Positions 8,829 through 17,795 are shown, numbered from the stretch's first letter. The stretch is DNA of 35,959 nt from Desulfobacterales bacterium (GCA_021647905.1 JAKITW010000021.1:1-35959), one strand, 5' to 3'. Translations and numbers: made by a program. The notes: generated from the sequence alone by a model not told the origin.

Positions 8829-11483
8829 GTGAAAATATCAACCAAGATCTATCTCAGTTATCTGTTCCTGGCCATCCTGGTCGGCGTTACCCAGTTTGTC
8901 GAACAGCGGGCCTTCTCCTTTGCCAGAACCACCTTTAACAAAATTTCAACGGAAACAACGCCGATGCTGCGGGCCATCGAGGACTTCAGGGCCGCCGGGC
9001 TGTTGATGCTCTCCTCCACCGGTCAATACGTGATGCTCCGGACCGAGGATGACGGCAGCGTTGAGCCGGCCGCCGCAACTGATGCCGCGGCCCGGGAACA
9101 GGAGGAGTTCTTCCGGGCCGAGACCGGTCTCTTCAACAATGCGATAAAACGGATCAAGGCCCATATCCAGGCCAAGTCCACCCTCGGCCATACCCACATG
9201 ATCGCCCGCAACGACCTGGGGCTGCTGCTGGAGAAAGGAAATCTCCTGCGTGACCGGTGCGAACGGTTGGTCCGGTTAAAAAAGAGCGGGGCCGCCACTG
9301 CCGCCACCCTGGAACTGCAGCAGGAACTGAGAAAGGCAAAGAGATCTTTCCTGGCCGCCACCGGCTCGACCCTGAAAAAGGAAACCGAGGTACTGGAACT
9401 CCACCGGCAGAACCTCTTCAATGCGATAAACAGGGCCCTGGACATTGTAAAAATCGCCGGTCTTGCCGCGCTCGGGCTGATCATCTTTTTCGGCCTGGCA
9501 ATCACCCGGGCCGTTTCAACCCCCATTCGGGCCCTGATGAATTCGGTGGCTGAAATCGGCCGGGGACGGCTTGAGGCCAGGGCGCCGATCATCTCCCGGG
9601 ACGAGATCGGCCAACTTGCCACTGCCTTTAACAAGATGGCCGGCGACCTGGCCGTGGCCCTTGACAAGGAAAAAAAGGCGATCCAGAAGGCCACCGCCGC
9701 CTCGGTGGCTGCCGAGCAGGAGCATAAACGGGCCACGGAGCTACAGGAGATTATCAAGATCCGGGACCAGGAGATAGCAAAACGCAAGGAGTATCAGAAA
9801 AAACTCGACCTGGCCGCCGAGATCATCGAGAACACCATCGAGGGAATCGTTCTCACCGACCCCGACGGGGTGATCGAACAGGTAAACCCCGGTTTCACCG
9901 CCATCACCGGTTATGGTCCGGCGGAGGTCCTGGGCCAGACCCCGCATATTCTCATGTCGGCCCATCATAAGCAGCGGTTCTATGAAGATATGTGGAACAC
10001 CCTGCTTGCCCACGGCTCCTGGCGAGGCGAGATATGGAGCAAGCGCAAAAGCGGCGAGGTCTATCCGCAGTGGCTCTCGATCACCGTGCTTAAGGATCAG
10101 GAGGGCGAAACAACCCATTACGTGGGCCTGTTCCATGATATCTCCGAACTGAAAAAGAGCCAGCAACGGCTGGAATACATGGCCTATTACGACACCTTGA
10201 CCGGGCTTCCCAACCGGACCTTGTTCAGCAACCGTCTTGAAAAGGCCTTTACCATGGCCAACCGCGGCCAGCAGATGATCGCGATCGTGTACCTGGACAT
10301 CGATGATTTCAAGAATATCAACGATACCCTGGGACATAATATCGGCGATCTCTTTCTCCGGGAAGCGGCCCGGGTGCTGAACGGTTTCTGTCGCAACGAG
10401 GACACCGTGGCCCGGACCGGCGGTGATGATTTTCTCTTCATGTTCCAGGGGGTCAACGATATCGACGGGGCCGCAACGATCGTCAGAAGAATCCTGGCCG
10501 CCTTTGAGACCCCGTTTCAGGTCCAGAACCATGAACTGTTCGTCAGCGCCAGCGCCGGCATAACCGTTTACCCGGACGACGGCAAGGACGTGGAGACCCT
10601 GATCCGCAATGCGGACATGGCAATGTACGGCGCCAAGGAGGCGGGCAAGAAGGGCTTTTGTTTTTTTACCAGGAAAATGGACGAGACCCTCAAGCGGAGA
10701 ATGATCCTGGAAAGATCACTGCGCAAGGCATTGGAGCAAGAAGAGTTCCGGGTCTATTACCAGCCCAAGCTGAGCGTGGCCGGCGGCCGGATCGAAGGGG
10801 CCGAGGCCCTGGTGCGCTGGCAGCGGTCCGACGGTTCCATTGTCTCGCCGCTGGACTTCATCCCCCTGGCCGAGCAGACCGGGCTGATCGTACCGCTTGG
10901 CCAGTGGGTGTTGCGGACCGCCTGCCGCCAGACCAGGGCCTGGCAGGAAGCAGGGTTTCCAATAAAGATAGCGGTCAACCTGTCGGCCCGTCAGTTTCAA
11001 CAGAAAAATCTGATGGAAATGGTGGAGCAGGCCCTGGTCGAGTCCGGGCTGGCCCCGGTTGATCTTGAACTGGAGGTCACTGAAAGCATCTTGCTGGCCA
11101 GTCACGAGGAAGCGGTCGAGATCCTGTCCCGGCTGCGGGAAATGGGGGTCAGCGTGGCCATTGATGATTTCGGCACCGGTTATTCCTCGCTTTCCTATTT
11201 AAAGAAACTGCCCATTGACACCATCAAGATCGACCGGGCCTTTATCCGGGACATTCCCGGGGATACCGATGATGTCGCCATAACCAGGGCAATCCTGGCC
11301 ATGTCCCACAGCCTGGGTCTGCGGGTGGTTGCCGAGGGGGTGGAGAGCAATGACCACCTGCTCTTTCTGCGGGAACACGGCTGCGAATCCATGCAGGGCT
11401 ATCTGTTCAGCCCACCCGTGCCTGCTGCTGATTTTCTGGAGATTCTGCGGCAGAAAAAGCGACTCGTCCCGCCGACAGAGTGA
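8829..11483 (+). CDS. Membrane PAS-GGDEF-EAL c-di-GMP turnover protein
   Basis: Encodes 884 residues from a GTG with a strong upstream GGAGGGGG. Order: membrane helix about 8-22; extracytoplasmic helical sensor about 30-200 with no recognised fold; membrane helix about 206-225; HAMP about 226-282; coiled coil about 283-327; PAS about 328-443; GGDEF about 445-610; EAL about 625-875. The GGDEF signature reads GGDDF (531-535), a conservative change from GG[DE]EF, and an inhibitory-site RxxD is at R522-D525. The EAL domain keeps its catalytic set: E659 (EAL), N717, E752, D779-D780, K800 and E836. It should hydrolyse c-di-GMP; cyclase activity is uncertain and the GGDEF domain may instead be a GTP-sensing regulator. 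It stands alone on the plus strand. Confidence 0.95.
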   Translation: MKISTKIYLSYLFLAILVGVTQFVEQRAFSFARTTFNKISTETTPMLRAIEDFRAAGLLMLSSTGQYVMLRTEDDGSVEPAAATDAAAREQEEFFRAETGLFNNAIKRIKAHIQAKSTLGHTHMIARNDLGLLLEKGNLLRDRCERLVRLKKSGAATAATLELQQELRKAKRSFLAATGSTLKKETEVLELHRQNLFNAINRALDIVKIAGLAALGLIIFFGLAITRAVSTPIRALMNSVAEIGRGRLEARAPIISRDEIGQLATAFNKMAGDLAVALDKEKKAIQKATAASVAAEQEHKRATELQEIIKIRDQEIAKRKEYQKKLDLAAEIIENTIEGIVLTDPDGVIEQVNPGFTAITGYGPAEVLGQTPHILMSAHHKQRFYEDMWNTLLAHGSWRGEIWSKRKSGEVYPQWLSITVLKDQEGETTHYVGLFHDISELKKSQQRLEYMAYYDTLTGLPNRTLFSNRLEKAFTMANRGQQMIAIVYLDIDDFKNINDTLGHNIGDLFLREAARVLNGFCRNEDTVARTGGDDFLFMFQGVNDIDGAATIVRRILAAFETPFQVQNHELFVSASAGITVYPDDGKDVETLIRNADMAMYGAKEAGKKGFCFFTRKMDETLKRRMILERSLRKALEQEEFRVYYQPKLSVAGGRIEGAEALVRWQRSDGSIVSPLDFIPLAEQTGLIVPLGQWVLRTACRQTRAWQEAGFPIKIAVNLSARQFQQKNLMEMVEQALVESGLAPVDLELEVTESILLASHEEAVEILSRLREMGVSVAIDDFGTGYSSLSYLKKLPIDTIKIDRAFIRDIPGDTDDVAITRAILAMSHSLGLRVVAEGVESNDHLLFLREHGCESMQGYLFSPPVPAADFLEILRQKKRLVPPTE

Positions 11484-11502
11484 TATCGATTTATACGGCT
11501 TT

Positions 11503-11527
11503 CAGGTGTCAGGTGTCAGGTGTCAGG
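11503..11527. repeat. 7-bp tandem repeat, CAGGTGT x 3.6
   Basis: Three perfect CAGGTGT units plus CAGG, 20 bases after the stop of the GGDEF-EAL gene in the 96-bp convergent gap before the DUF47 gene. Confidence 0.9.
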
Positions 11528-11579
11528 AAAAGATTAAATTCTAGCCACCGCCACCTGTTTTTTTCTGTCCTCTGTCTTC

Positions 11580-12251
11580 TCAGGCCCGTTCAATCATGGC
11601 CCGCATCACGTCACCGGTGTTCTCGGCGTGGTTGGCAATGGCGCCGATCCGTTCGGCCAGACCGACCATGTGCAGGACCACGATGGGGTCCGACACATGG
11701 GCGAATATGTTGAATTTCAACGAATCCTCCAGCTTGTCCGCCTCATGCTCGCATTTGTGGAGGTTGCGGATGAGGTCCTTGACGATCCGCTGCTGCCGCT
11801 CGCAATGGTTGTCAAAGTAAATGTGCGCCTCCCTGACCATGGCGCTTATTTCCTCGATCGGGGTGATAACCGCGTCGACCAGATCAAAAAAACCTTTTTT
11901 CAGATCATCGGACAGAACGGTATCGGGCCGATAGGACATCCAGTTCAAACAGTTCTCAACACAGTCAAGCACCTTGTCCTGCTCCTGGATATACAGGAAG
12001 AGCTGATACTTATCGACCTGCATCCGGGTCTTTTTGGAGATGATCCGGCGGATGGCGGTCTTTATCTCGTCCGCCTCGCTTTCCAGCCGGTCGACCTCGA
12101 ACAGATACTCGTCAAACCGGTCGCATGATTCCGAAAAGAAGCACTCCACCGCCTGTTGAAAGGCCCAGGCACATTCCTTGACCTTTTCCGCATGGTTCTG
12201 AAAGGCATCAAAGGGAAGTGCGGCAAGTTGAGAAAAGAACATTAAGCGCAT
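11580..12251 (-). CDS. PhoU-like DUF47 phosphate transport regulator
   Basis: Encodes 223 residues of almost entirely helical sequence matching the DUF47/PhoU-like family (TIGR00153), cytoplasmic proteins usually encoded next to PiT phosphate transporters. Typical segments are ESEADEIK (about 57-64), a metal-binding-type acidic pattern, and HKCEHEADKLEDSL (about 165-178). Length is normal for the family. The start has AGGAGAG upstream and lies 48 bp after the PiT gene, so the two form an operon. It probably controls the transporter by direct contact or by phosphate-linked metal binding; that role is inferred from family and context. The 3' end runs into a purine-rich block that recurs after the UspA gene. 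Confidence 0.92.
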   Translation of the reverse strand: MRLMFFSQLAALPFDAFQNHAEKVKECAWAFQQAVECFFSESCDRFDEYLFEVDRLESEADEIKTAIRRIISKKTRMQVDKYQLFLYIQEQDKVLDCVENCLNWMSYRPDTVLSDDLKKGFFDLVDAVITPIEEISAMVREAHIYFDNHCERQQRIVKDLIRNLHKCEHEADKLEDSLKFNIFAHVSDPIVVLHMVGLAERIGAIANHAENTGDVMRAMIERA

Positions 12252-12299
12252 TCTGCTCTCCTGTTTTTTTGGGGTTCTGGTTATAAATCCGCACCGTCG

Positions 12300-14576
12300 T
12301 CAGTCACCGTTACCGTCCTCAACAACGGCTGCCGCCCCGGCCTCGGTCCCGAAATGGTCCCTGAAGATGTCGAGCAGGTTCTGGGTCTGGCCGGAAATCT
12401 TTTCGCAGTTCTCCAGCAGCCCGTAGTAGAGAATGCTCAGCCGGGTCTTGGATTCAGCGCCCTGGATCCGGTTGATCTGCTTCTTGTTACATTCCATCAG
12501 GTAGTCGCTCATCCGGCGGCGCTGGCTCTCAATATAATCATAATCCACCTTCTTGTTCTTCAGCAGCATGATGGCCGTATTTTCCAGCAGCCGGCTCACC
12601 GATACCCTGATCCGCTGCAGCTCTTCCTTCTGCGAGTCAAGCAGGCCGCTGTGATAGTTGATCACATGGGTGTATGAGCGCATGACGATATCGCGATGGC
12701 TCTCAGCGATCTCCTGCAGGGTGGCGATGGTGCGCGAATACTTGTGGGTGGACTCAACATCGTCCCTGTCCAACAGGTACAGGGTCTTGAAAATATTGGC
12801 GATGATGGTATTGGCGACCTGCTGGATCTTGCTCGACCGGTCCTTCATCTCCCGCAGCCGCTGCCGGTCCTCCTGAAAGACCGCGTCAAAACTTATCCGC
12901 AGGGTTTTACTCACCTCGTTCAGAAAATAGCCAACCTGCTCAAAGGAGGTATTGACCGCATAATCGGCATCAATGCCGTTTTTCAAGCTCAGGTTCTTAA
13001 TAAGACCGGACTCTTCCTCCTGCTTGAGATGGTAGCGGAAACTTCGCATCACAACAAATGCCACCAGGGCGACCAGCCCGATAATTGCATACAGCTTGAG
13101 ATACATGATCAACAGGGCAAAGAGGGCTGACACCGTAAAAGCGATAAAGGCGGTGCAGAACCAGCCGCCGACCACGGTTAGCACCCCGGTGACCCGGTAT
13201 ACCGCGCTCTCCCGGCCCCAGGCCTGGTCGGCAAGCGAGGTGCCCATGGCCACCATGAAGGTCACATAGGTTGTTGACAGGGGCAGTTTCATCGAGGTTG
13301 CGTAGGAGACAACCGCGCTGGCCACGATCAGGTTGACCGAGGCCCGGAGCAGATCAAAGGCCGGCTCCCGGCCGTCGTAGGTGGCCACCGGCCTGCTCCG
13401 GGAGGGATCAAGGCGATTGGCCATCCCCTTGCGCACGGCAGCGGGCATGACCCTGTTCACCAGGTCGGCAAAAGAGGTGAACATGCCGACAATCCCCCGG
13501 GACAGGACGGAAGAACCGAATTTTTCCACGCCCTCTTCCTGACGGCTGAGATCCACCGAGGTCCTGGTGACCGAACGCGCCTTTCTGGAGACCCAAAGGG
13601 TAATAATCATGATTATCCCGGCGGTCAGGAGTAGAAACGTATTGGAATGAACAGTTTTCTGCAGGGCCTCCATGGTGATGTGCAGCGGGTCGGAACTGGC
13701 GGCCGCCACCTTATATGCCTGCACCCCGGCCAGGGGCACGCCGATAAAATTGACCAGGTCATTGGCGGCAAAGGCCATGGCCAGGGCAAAGGTACCGATC
13801 AGGACGATGGGCTTCAGGACGTTGACCCGGGTAAAGATGGCGAGGGCCTGAAATATCAGCCCGAACAGCAGAAAATTTACCGCCATGATGGTCCAGGCGT
13901 TGTGCTTGATCCAGAACACGGTTTCAGGGGCGAGAAAGGAGGCGCCCTTGGCCCCCTTGATCAGGATGAAGTAGGTGATGATGGAAAGGGAAATTCCGCC
14001 CCAGAGGCCGCCGTATCGTTTCAGTCTCGGCATATAATCAAAGGTAAAAAGAAGCCGCGACAGAAACTGGGCAATGACCCCGCAGATAAAGGCAATGACC
14101 ACGGAGAGCAGAATGCCGGTGATGATCGCCAGGGCCTTGCCGGTATTAATGTAGTTGACCAGTTCCTCGAAGCCGTTGCCAGCCGAATAGATCTTGAGCA
14201 GGGAGACGGCCACTGCGGCGCCCAGCAGCTCGAAGACGATGGACACGGTGGTGGAGGTGGGCAGGCCGAAGGTATTGAAGAGATCGAGCAGCAGGACATC
14301 GGTGAGCATCACCGCCACAAAAATGGCGAGCAGTTCGGGCATCATGAAAAGCTGGGGCTGGAAAATGCCTTTCCGGGCCACCTCCATCATGCCGCTGGAA
14401 AAGGTGACCCCGGCAAGCATCCCCAGGCTGGCAATAATCATTATCACGTTCCGGGGCGCCACCCTGGAACCGATCGACGAGTTCAAGAAGTTCACCGCAT
14501 CGTTACTCACTCCCACAATCAGGTCGAAGATTGCGAGGGACACCAGGATAACGATGATAACCAAGTAAATTTCCAT
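12300..14576 (-). CDS. PiT-family inorganic phosphate transporter with PhoU-like C-terminal domain
   Basis: Encodes 758 residues, much longer than ordinary PiT proteins (about 420-500). The two inverted PiT halves are marked by GVSNDAVN (22-29) and AANDLVN (270-276), and by the paired segments GLPTSTTVSIVFELLGAA (104-121) and LPLSTTYVTF. About ten or more membrane helices lie within 1-510. From about 515 to 735 the sequence is soluble, helical and charged, as in PhoU-like domains fused to some PiT transporters. It should import phosphate, probably as a metal-phosphate complex driven by H+ or Na+. The ATG has AGGAA upstream. It heads an operon with the DUF47 protein. Confidence 0.93.
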   Translation of the reverse strand: MEIYLVIIVILVSLAIFDLIVGVSNDAVNFLNSSIGSRVAPRNVIMIIASLGMLAGVTFSSGMMEVARKGIFQPQLFMMPELLAIFVAVMLTDVLLLDLFNTFGLPTSTTVSIVFELLGAAVAVSLLKIYSAGNGFEELVNYINTGKALAIITGILLSVVIAFICGVIAQFLSRLLFTFDYMPRLKRYGGLWGGISLSIITYFILIKGAKGASFLAPETVFWIKHNAWTIMAVNFLLFGLIFQALAIFTRVNVLKPIVLIGTFALAMAFAANDLVNFIGVPLAGVQAYKVAAASSDPLHITMEALQKTVHSNTFLLLTAGIIMIITLWVSRKARSVTRTSVDLSRQEEGVEKFGSSVLSRGIVGMFTSFADLVNRVMPAAVRKGMANRLDPSRSRPVATYDGREPAFDLLRASVNLIVASAVVSYATSMKLPLSTTYVTFMVAMGTSLADQAWGRESAVYRVTGVLTVVGGWFCTAFIAFTVSALFALLIMYLKLYAIIGLVALVAFVVMRSFRYHLKQEEESGLIKNLSLKNGIDADYAVNTSFEQVGYFLNEVSKTLRISFDAVFQEDRQRLREMKDRSSKIQQVANTIIANIFKTLYLLDRDDVESTHKYSRTIATLQEIAESHRDIVMRSYTHVINYHSGLLDSQKEELQRIRVSVSRLLENTAIMLLKNKKVDYDYIESQRRRMSDYLMECNKKQINRIQGAESKTRLSILYYGLLENCEKISGQTQNLLDIFRDHFGTEAGAAAVVEDGNGD

Positions 14577-14690
14577 TCAAATTCCTGTTTTTGTTACATT
14601 GGTAATTTGCCTTGACCCGGTTGGCCAGGAACCTGTCCACAATAAAGTTGAGCCACTATAAATGATTTCCATAGCCAAAACATCATAATC

Positions 14691-14708
14691 TTGACAAACT
14701 TTTAACAA
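14691..14708 (-). promoter_or_regulatory. Candidate PhoB box for the PiT-DUF47 operon
   Basis: On the minus strand TTGTTAA and TTGTCAA are separated by four bases, the 11-bp periodicity of PhoB half-sites (consensus CTGTCAT-N4-CTGTCAT). It is 115-132 bp upstream of the PiT start. Eleven of 18 bases fit the consensus, so this is suggestive only. Read on the other strand, the same bases contain TTGACA. Confidence 0.3.
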
Positions 14709-14840
14709 TTATTATTTTTGCCCGAACCTGCTGCACGCGCAACGTTTTTTTCTTTAATAACGGTATGTTGTGTTTTTGGGATTGGGCGTTGCCGGCAGTT
14801 GCGGCCCCGGGAGGTGCCGCTGAAATCCGCTGTCACGGAT

Positions 14841-14924
14841 TCGTGCAAGCAGGCCGGCGAATCCATAGTATGCCTATGTGAGCCGGCCTGATCGTGCGAA
14901 GATGGGGTGCTGGTGAATGGTTAC
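14841..14924 (-). repeat. Palindromic repeat, copy of the 26415 element (inverted orientation)
   Basis: A 9-bp perfect stem (CAGGCCGGC at 14850-14858, GCCGGCCTG at 14882-14890) is followed by 14898-14924, which matches the reverse complement of 26415-26441 at 24 of 27 bases. Aligned without internal gaps in the stem arms, the two copies differ at several stem positions while keeping the pairing. It ends five bases from the stop of the J-domain gene. Confidence 0.75.
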
Positions 14925-14929
14925 AACGG

Positions 14930-15256
14930 CTAAAGGGCGCCGCCCCTGCCCCACAGCGGATCATTGCCGAACCGGTTGAGCCACCATTCCTCGTCGGACA
15001 GGTGCTTGTTCACCGCTTCCTCGGTAAAGGAGAAGCGATAGCCGGCACAGTAGGCGATGATCAGCGCATAGGCATCGTTGAGCCGGGCGCTCACCTCCAG
15101 ACATCTCTGCCGCTCCTCCTGACACTGGTCCGGATGCCACTTTCTGATCAGTTTGCGGTAGCTGGTCCGGATCTCGTCAAGGGTCGCCTGTTCAGGCAGC
15201 TCGAGGAGCTTGCGCGCCCTGGTAATCTCCGCATAGGTGTTCTTTTTTTTCTTCAT
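14930..15256 (-). CDS. Small J-domain (DnaJ-like) protein
   Basis: Encodes 108 residues. A J domain spans about 12-70, with helix II basic residues SYRKLIRKW (32-40), the HPD motif at 41-43 that stimulates DnaK/Hsp70 ATPase, and the following helix LNDAYALI. There is no G/F region, zinc finger or substrate-binding domain, so it is not canonical DnaJ but a minimal co-chaperone or adaptor. The C-terminal 30 residues (EEWWLNRFGNDPLWG) are aromatic-rich and may bind a partner. The ATG overlaps the stop of the methyltransferase gene as ATGA, implying coupled translation. An AAAAAAGA-rich start gives a lysine-rich N-terminus. Confidence 0.88.
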   Translation of the reverse strand: MKKKKNTYAEITRARKLLELPEQATLDEIRTSYRKLIRKWHPDQCQEERQRCLEVSARLNDAYALIIAYCAGYRFSFTEEAVNKHLSDEEWWLNRFGNDPLWGRGGAL

Positions 15257-15897
15257 AACGGCTGGCCGTTGTTGCGGCCGCGGATCACCACAAAAGAACC
15301 CCGGTCATAACCCGGTTCCACCGGTTCCCTGGCGGTGATCTCGCTCATGTCGCTGAAAATTGTCTGGGTAAAACAAAAGTCCCTGAACCCGACCTGGCCC
15401 ATGACCGCCACAATGGTCGCCACCGAATAAAAGGTGGCCTCTTTATAAAAAAGGCTTTTGTGGCGTTGTTTCTCATATTCCATGCCCAGCGGGCTTTCCT
15501 TGTTGACCAGGGCGACCAGGCAATACCCGTCCCGGGTCAGCACTCTCGACGCCTCAATGAATGTTTTGAGCAGATCATCGACAAAGCATACCGTGGTCAC
15601 CATCAGGATATAGTCGCGGGTTGCGGTGCCAAGGGGCAGTTGTTCAGCCACCCCGCGGATCACCTGGATCCCGCGCGACTTGGCGACCTTGGCCATTTTC
15701 GCGGCCGGCTCGACCCCGGTTCCAACCCCCAGCGGCGCGGCGAACCGGCCGGTGCCTACCCCCACCTCCAGGCCGCGGCCGGTTTTGGGCAGCAACATTC
15801 CCACGGCCTTGAGTTCAGCCACATAGGCCCAGCGGTTGACCTCGAACCACTCCTCATACTGTTTGACATGTCTTTGAAATACAGCGGTTTTCGCCAT
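15253..15897 (-). CDS. Class I SAM-dependent methyltransferase
   Basis: Encodes 214 residues with a Rossmann-type methyltransferase fold: motif I EVGVGTG (44-50), an acidic residue ending strand 2 in GVEPA (E63), and motif IV-like YILMVTTVCFV (about 95-105). Closest in style to the UbiE/Methyltransf_11 group that acts on small molecules. The substrate cannot be read from sequence. It is the first gene of a two-gene unit with the small J-domain protein. The ATG is preceded by only a weak ribosome site. It is separated from the floA operon by 38 bp on the same strand, so read-through is possible. Confidence 0.9.
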   Translation of the reverse strand: MAKTAVFQRHVKQYEEWFEVNRWAYVAELKAVGMLLPKTGRGLEVGVGTGRFAAPLGVGTGVEPAAKMAKVAKSRGIQVIRGVAEQLPLGTATRDYILMVTTVCFVDDLLKTFIEASRVLTRDGYCLVALVNKESPLGMEYEKQRHKSLFYKEATFYSVATIVAVMGQVGFRDFCFTQTIFSDMSEITAREPVEPGYDRGSFVVIRGRNNGQPL

Positions 15898-15935
15898 GAG
15901 GATTCAGTGCCGGTAAACTCATAACAATAAAACAA

Positions 15936-16274
15936 TCATTCCTTGCGAAGTCCGACTGGCGGCGCCAGGAGTTCGGCCCAGACAACCGCCCGGCGCAGCT
16001 GTTGCCGTTTGTTCAACCGGTTGGTCGCGCCAGCCACCGGGATGCGCTTTTGCCGCCGGCCCGGTCTTACCGCCCGTTCCCGGTCCAGCGGTAAATCCTG
16101 AAAACCAGGGTCTGGAAGAGGGACGGACCGGTCAGTGGAAACACCGGCAGATCCGGACGGCCCACTGTCCGGGGCCGGAGCTGCCCGTCTTTCCAGCAGG
16201 ACCTTGCGGAACCGTTTGAGAATTGACCAGGCCGCCCATAAAAACAACAGGGTAACAATGCCTTCACCACTCAT
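15936..16274 (-). CDS. Small membrane-anchored protein of the NfeD-FloA operon
   Basis: Encodes 112 residues of unknown function. An N-terminal hydrophobic helix (about 5-19) is followed by basic residues, then a low-complexity Pro/Ser/Gly linker (about 32-75), then a basic C-terminus ending RQQLRRAVVWAELLAPPVGL (about 90-109). That last block resembles a short conserved motif I have seen at the end of small deltaproteobacterial proteins (R-x-A-x-x-W/Y-x-E-I/L-L-x-x-P). Start ATG with GAGG nine to twelve bases upstream. It lies 47 bp after floA on the same strand, so a membrane-organising role with FloA is plausible but unproven. Confidence 0.7.
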   Translation of the reverse strand: MSGEGIVTLLFLWAAWSILKRFRKVLLERRAAPAPDSGPSGSAGVSTDRSVPLPDPGFQDLPLDRERAVRPGRRQKRIPVAGATNRLNKRQQLRRAVVWAELLAPPVGLRKE

Positions 16275-16321
16275 CGCTTTGACCTCGAATATAAATCGTT
16301 TAAACGTTTGAGCGTTTGGAC

Positions 16322-17302
16322 TTATTCCTCATCCATGGTTGATTCCTGCTCGCCGATGCTGTCGCGCATCTTGGTGTCGGCAACGATATTCTTCATCTTA
16401 TAATAGTCCATGATCCCCAGGTGCCCCTTGCGAAAGGCCTCGGCCATGGCCATGGGCACCTCGGCCTCGGCCGCCACCACCTTGGCCCGCATCTCCTCCA
16501 CCCGGGCCTTCATCTCCTGCTCGACGGCAATGGCCATGGCCCTTCTTTCCTCGGCCTTGGCCTGGGCTATTTTCTTGTCCGCCTCGGCCCGGTCGGTCTC
16601 CAGCTCGGCGCCGATATTCTTGCCCACGTCCACGTCGGCGATATCAATGGAGAGAATCTCGTAGGCAGTGCCGGCGTCCAGCCCTTTTTCCAGGACCCGC
16701 TTGGAGATAGTGTCCGGGTTTTCCAGGACCTGCTTGTGTGAATCCGCCGAGCCGATGGTGGTGACGATCCCCTCCCCTACCCGGGCCAGGATGGTCTCTT
16801 CGCCGGCGCCACCCACCAGCCGTTCGATATTGGCCCGGACCGTGACCCGGGAGATCGCCTTGAGCTGGATGCCGTCCTTGGCCATGGCCGCCACCAGCGG
16901 CGTTTCAATGACCTTGGGGTTAACGCTCATCTGCACCGCCTCCAGCACGTTGCGGCCGGCCAGGTCAATGGCCGCGCCGCGGTTGAAGTCAAGCTCGATA
17001 TTGGCCTTGTCCGCGGCAATCAGGGACTGCACCACCCGGAGCACATTGCCCCCGGCCAGAAAATGGGATTCAAGATCATTGGTCGATATATCCAGCCCGG
17101 CCTTGACCGCCATGATCTTGGACTCAACGATCAAGTTGGGCGGCACCTTGCGGAACCGCATGAAGATGATGTTCAGCAGTCCCACCCGGGCTCCGGAAAC
17201 CAGGGCCTGGACCCACAGGGACAGGGAGGAGCCGATAAAAATAAACAGGGCGACAACCGCGGCGATCAGGATAAAAAAGGCGATGGTGCTAAAATTTGTC
17301 AT
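16322..17302 (-). CDS. floA: Flotillin-like membrane-scaffold protein FloA
   Basis: Encodes 326 residues, close to the 330 of Bacillus FloA (YqfA, UPF0365). A single N-terminal membrane hairpin (about 5-32) precedes an SPFH-type domain and a long Ala/Glu/Lys-rich coiled coil (about 225-295, for example [20 protein letters not shown]). The segments [18 protein letters not shown] and VKAGLDIST are characteristic. It oligomerises in membrane microdomains. The ATG has AAGGAG six bases upstream. It begins 13 bp after the short NfeD gene, the classic nfeD-floA pairing. Confidence 0.96.
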   Translation of the reverse strand: MTNFSTIAFFILIAAVVALFIFIGSSLSLWVQALVSGARVGLLNIIFMRFRKVPPNLIVESKIMAVKAGLDISTNDLESHFLAGGNVLRVVQSLIAADKANIELDFNRGAAIDLAGRNVLEAVQMSVNPKVIETPLVAAMAKDGIQLKAISRVTVRANIERLVGGAGEETILARVGEGIVTTIGSADSHKQVLENPDTISKRVLEKGLDAGTAYEILSIDIADVDVGKNIGAELETDRAEADKKIAQAKAEERRAMAIAVEQEMKARVEEMRAKVVAAEAEVPMAMAEAFRKGHLGIMDYYKMKNIVADTKMRDSIGEQESTMDEE

Positions 17303-17315
17303 GACGGGCTCCTTG

Positions 17316-17795
17316 TTAGGGTTGCATGCTGCGGACGATTATCTGGTTGCCGGTTACTGCAATCACCTTGATCGCACTGTCCCTGGCAATGAATTCACCG
17401 CGGCTGACCACATCCCGGCGCTGGCCGTCAATGAGCGCCACCCCGCCGGGTCGCAGGTGGGACAGCGCCTTGCCGGGGCGATTGAGCAGGTCGGCCAGGT
17501 CCGGGGACTGGGAGGTAACCCCTTTGCTTCGGGAGAGGCGGGTTCGAAGGGTTACCGGGGAACGGGCCAGGAGTTTCAGGCCGACAATGATCAACACCGG
17601 GATCAGGATCAGATCCAGGGTGAGAAAAACCGCGCCCATGGTCACCGACACCTTGTTGAACACCATGAACAACGAGTAACCGAACAGGCCCAGGGCAAAG
17701 ATCGACAGAATCCCGCCCGAGGGGATGATGATCTCGGCAATCACCACCGCCACCCCGGCCAGCTGCAATAGAATCGACAGGGCCAGGATGTTCAT
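17316..17795 (-). CDS. Short NfeD-family membrane protein (no protease domain)
   Basis: Encodes 159 residues. Membrane helices at about 3-22, 27-48 and 52-74 precede a C-terminal OB-fold NfeD domain (about 95-155, with [20 protein letters not shown]). This is the short NfeD form that normally accompanies flotillin-like proteins. The ATG overlaps the TGA of the long NfeD gene as ATGA, and floA follows after 13 bp, so the three are one translational unit. It probably supports FloA assembly. Confidence 0.93.
   Translation of the reverse strand: MNILALSILLQLAGVAVVIAEIIIPSGGILSIFALGLFGYSLFMVFNKVSVTMGAVFLTLDLILIPVLIIVGLKLLARSPVTLRTRLSRSKGVTSQSPDLADLLNRPGKALSHLRPGGVALIDGQRRDVVSRGEFIARDSAIKVIAVTGNQIIVRSMQP

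Larger units (their letters stand above)
14577..14929. other. Intergenic region upstream of the PiT operon, 353 bases
   Basis: No gene is supported. The part near 14580-14720 is AT-rich and should hold the minus-strand PiT promoter, including a candidate Pho box. The part at 14841-14924 is a palindromic repeat that abuts the stop codon of the J-domain gene. The stretch between 14740 and 14840 shows nothing I recognise. Confidence 0.5.

Noticed and set aside
14691-14719. Plus-strand sigma-70 promoter starting with TTGACA
   Set aside because: The possible -10 boxes are at poor spacing and no plus-strand gene follows until far downstream.
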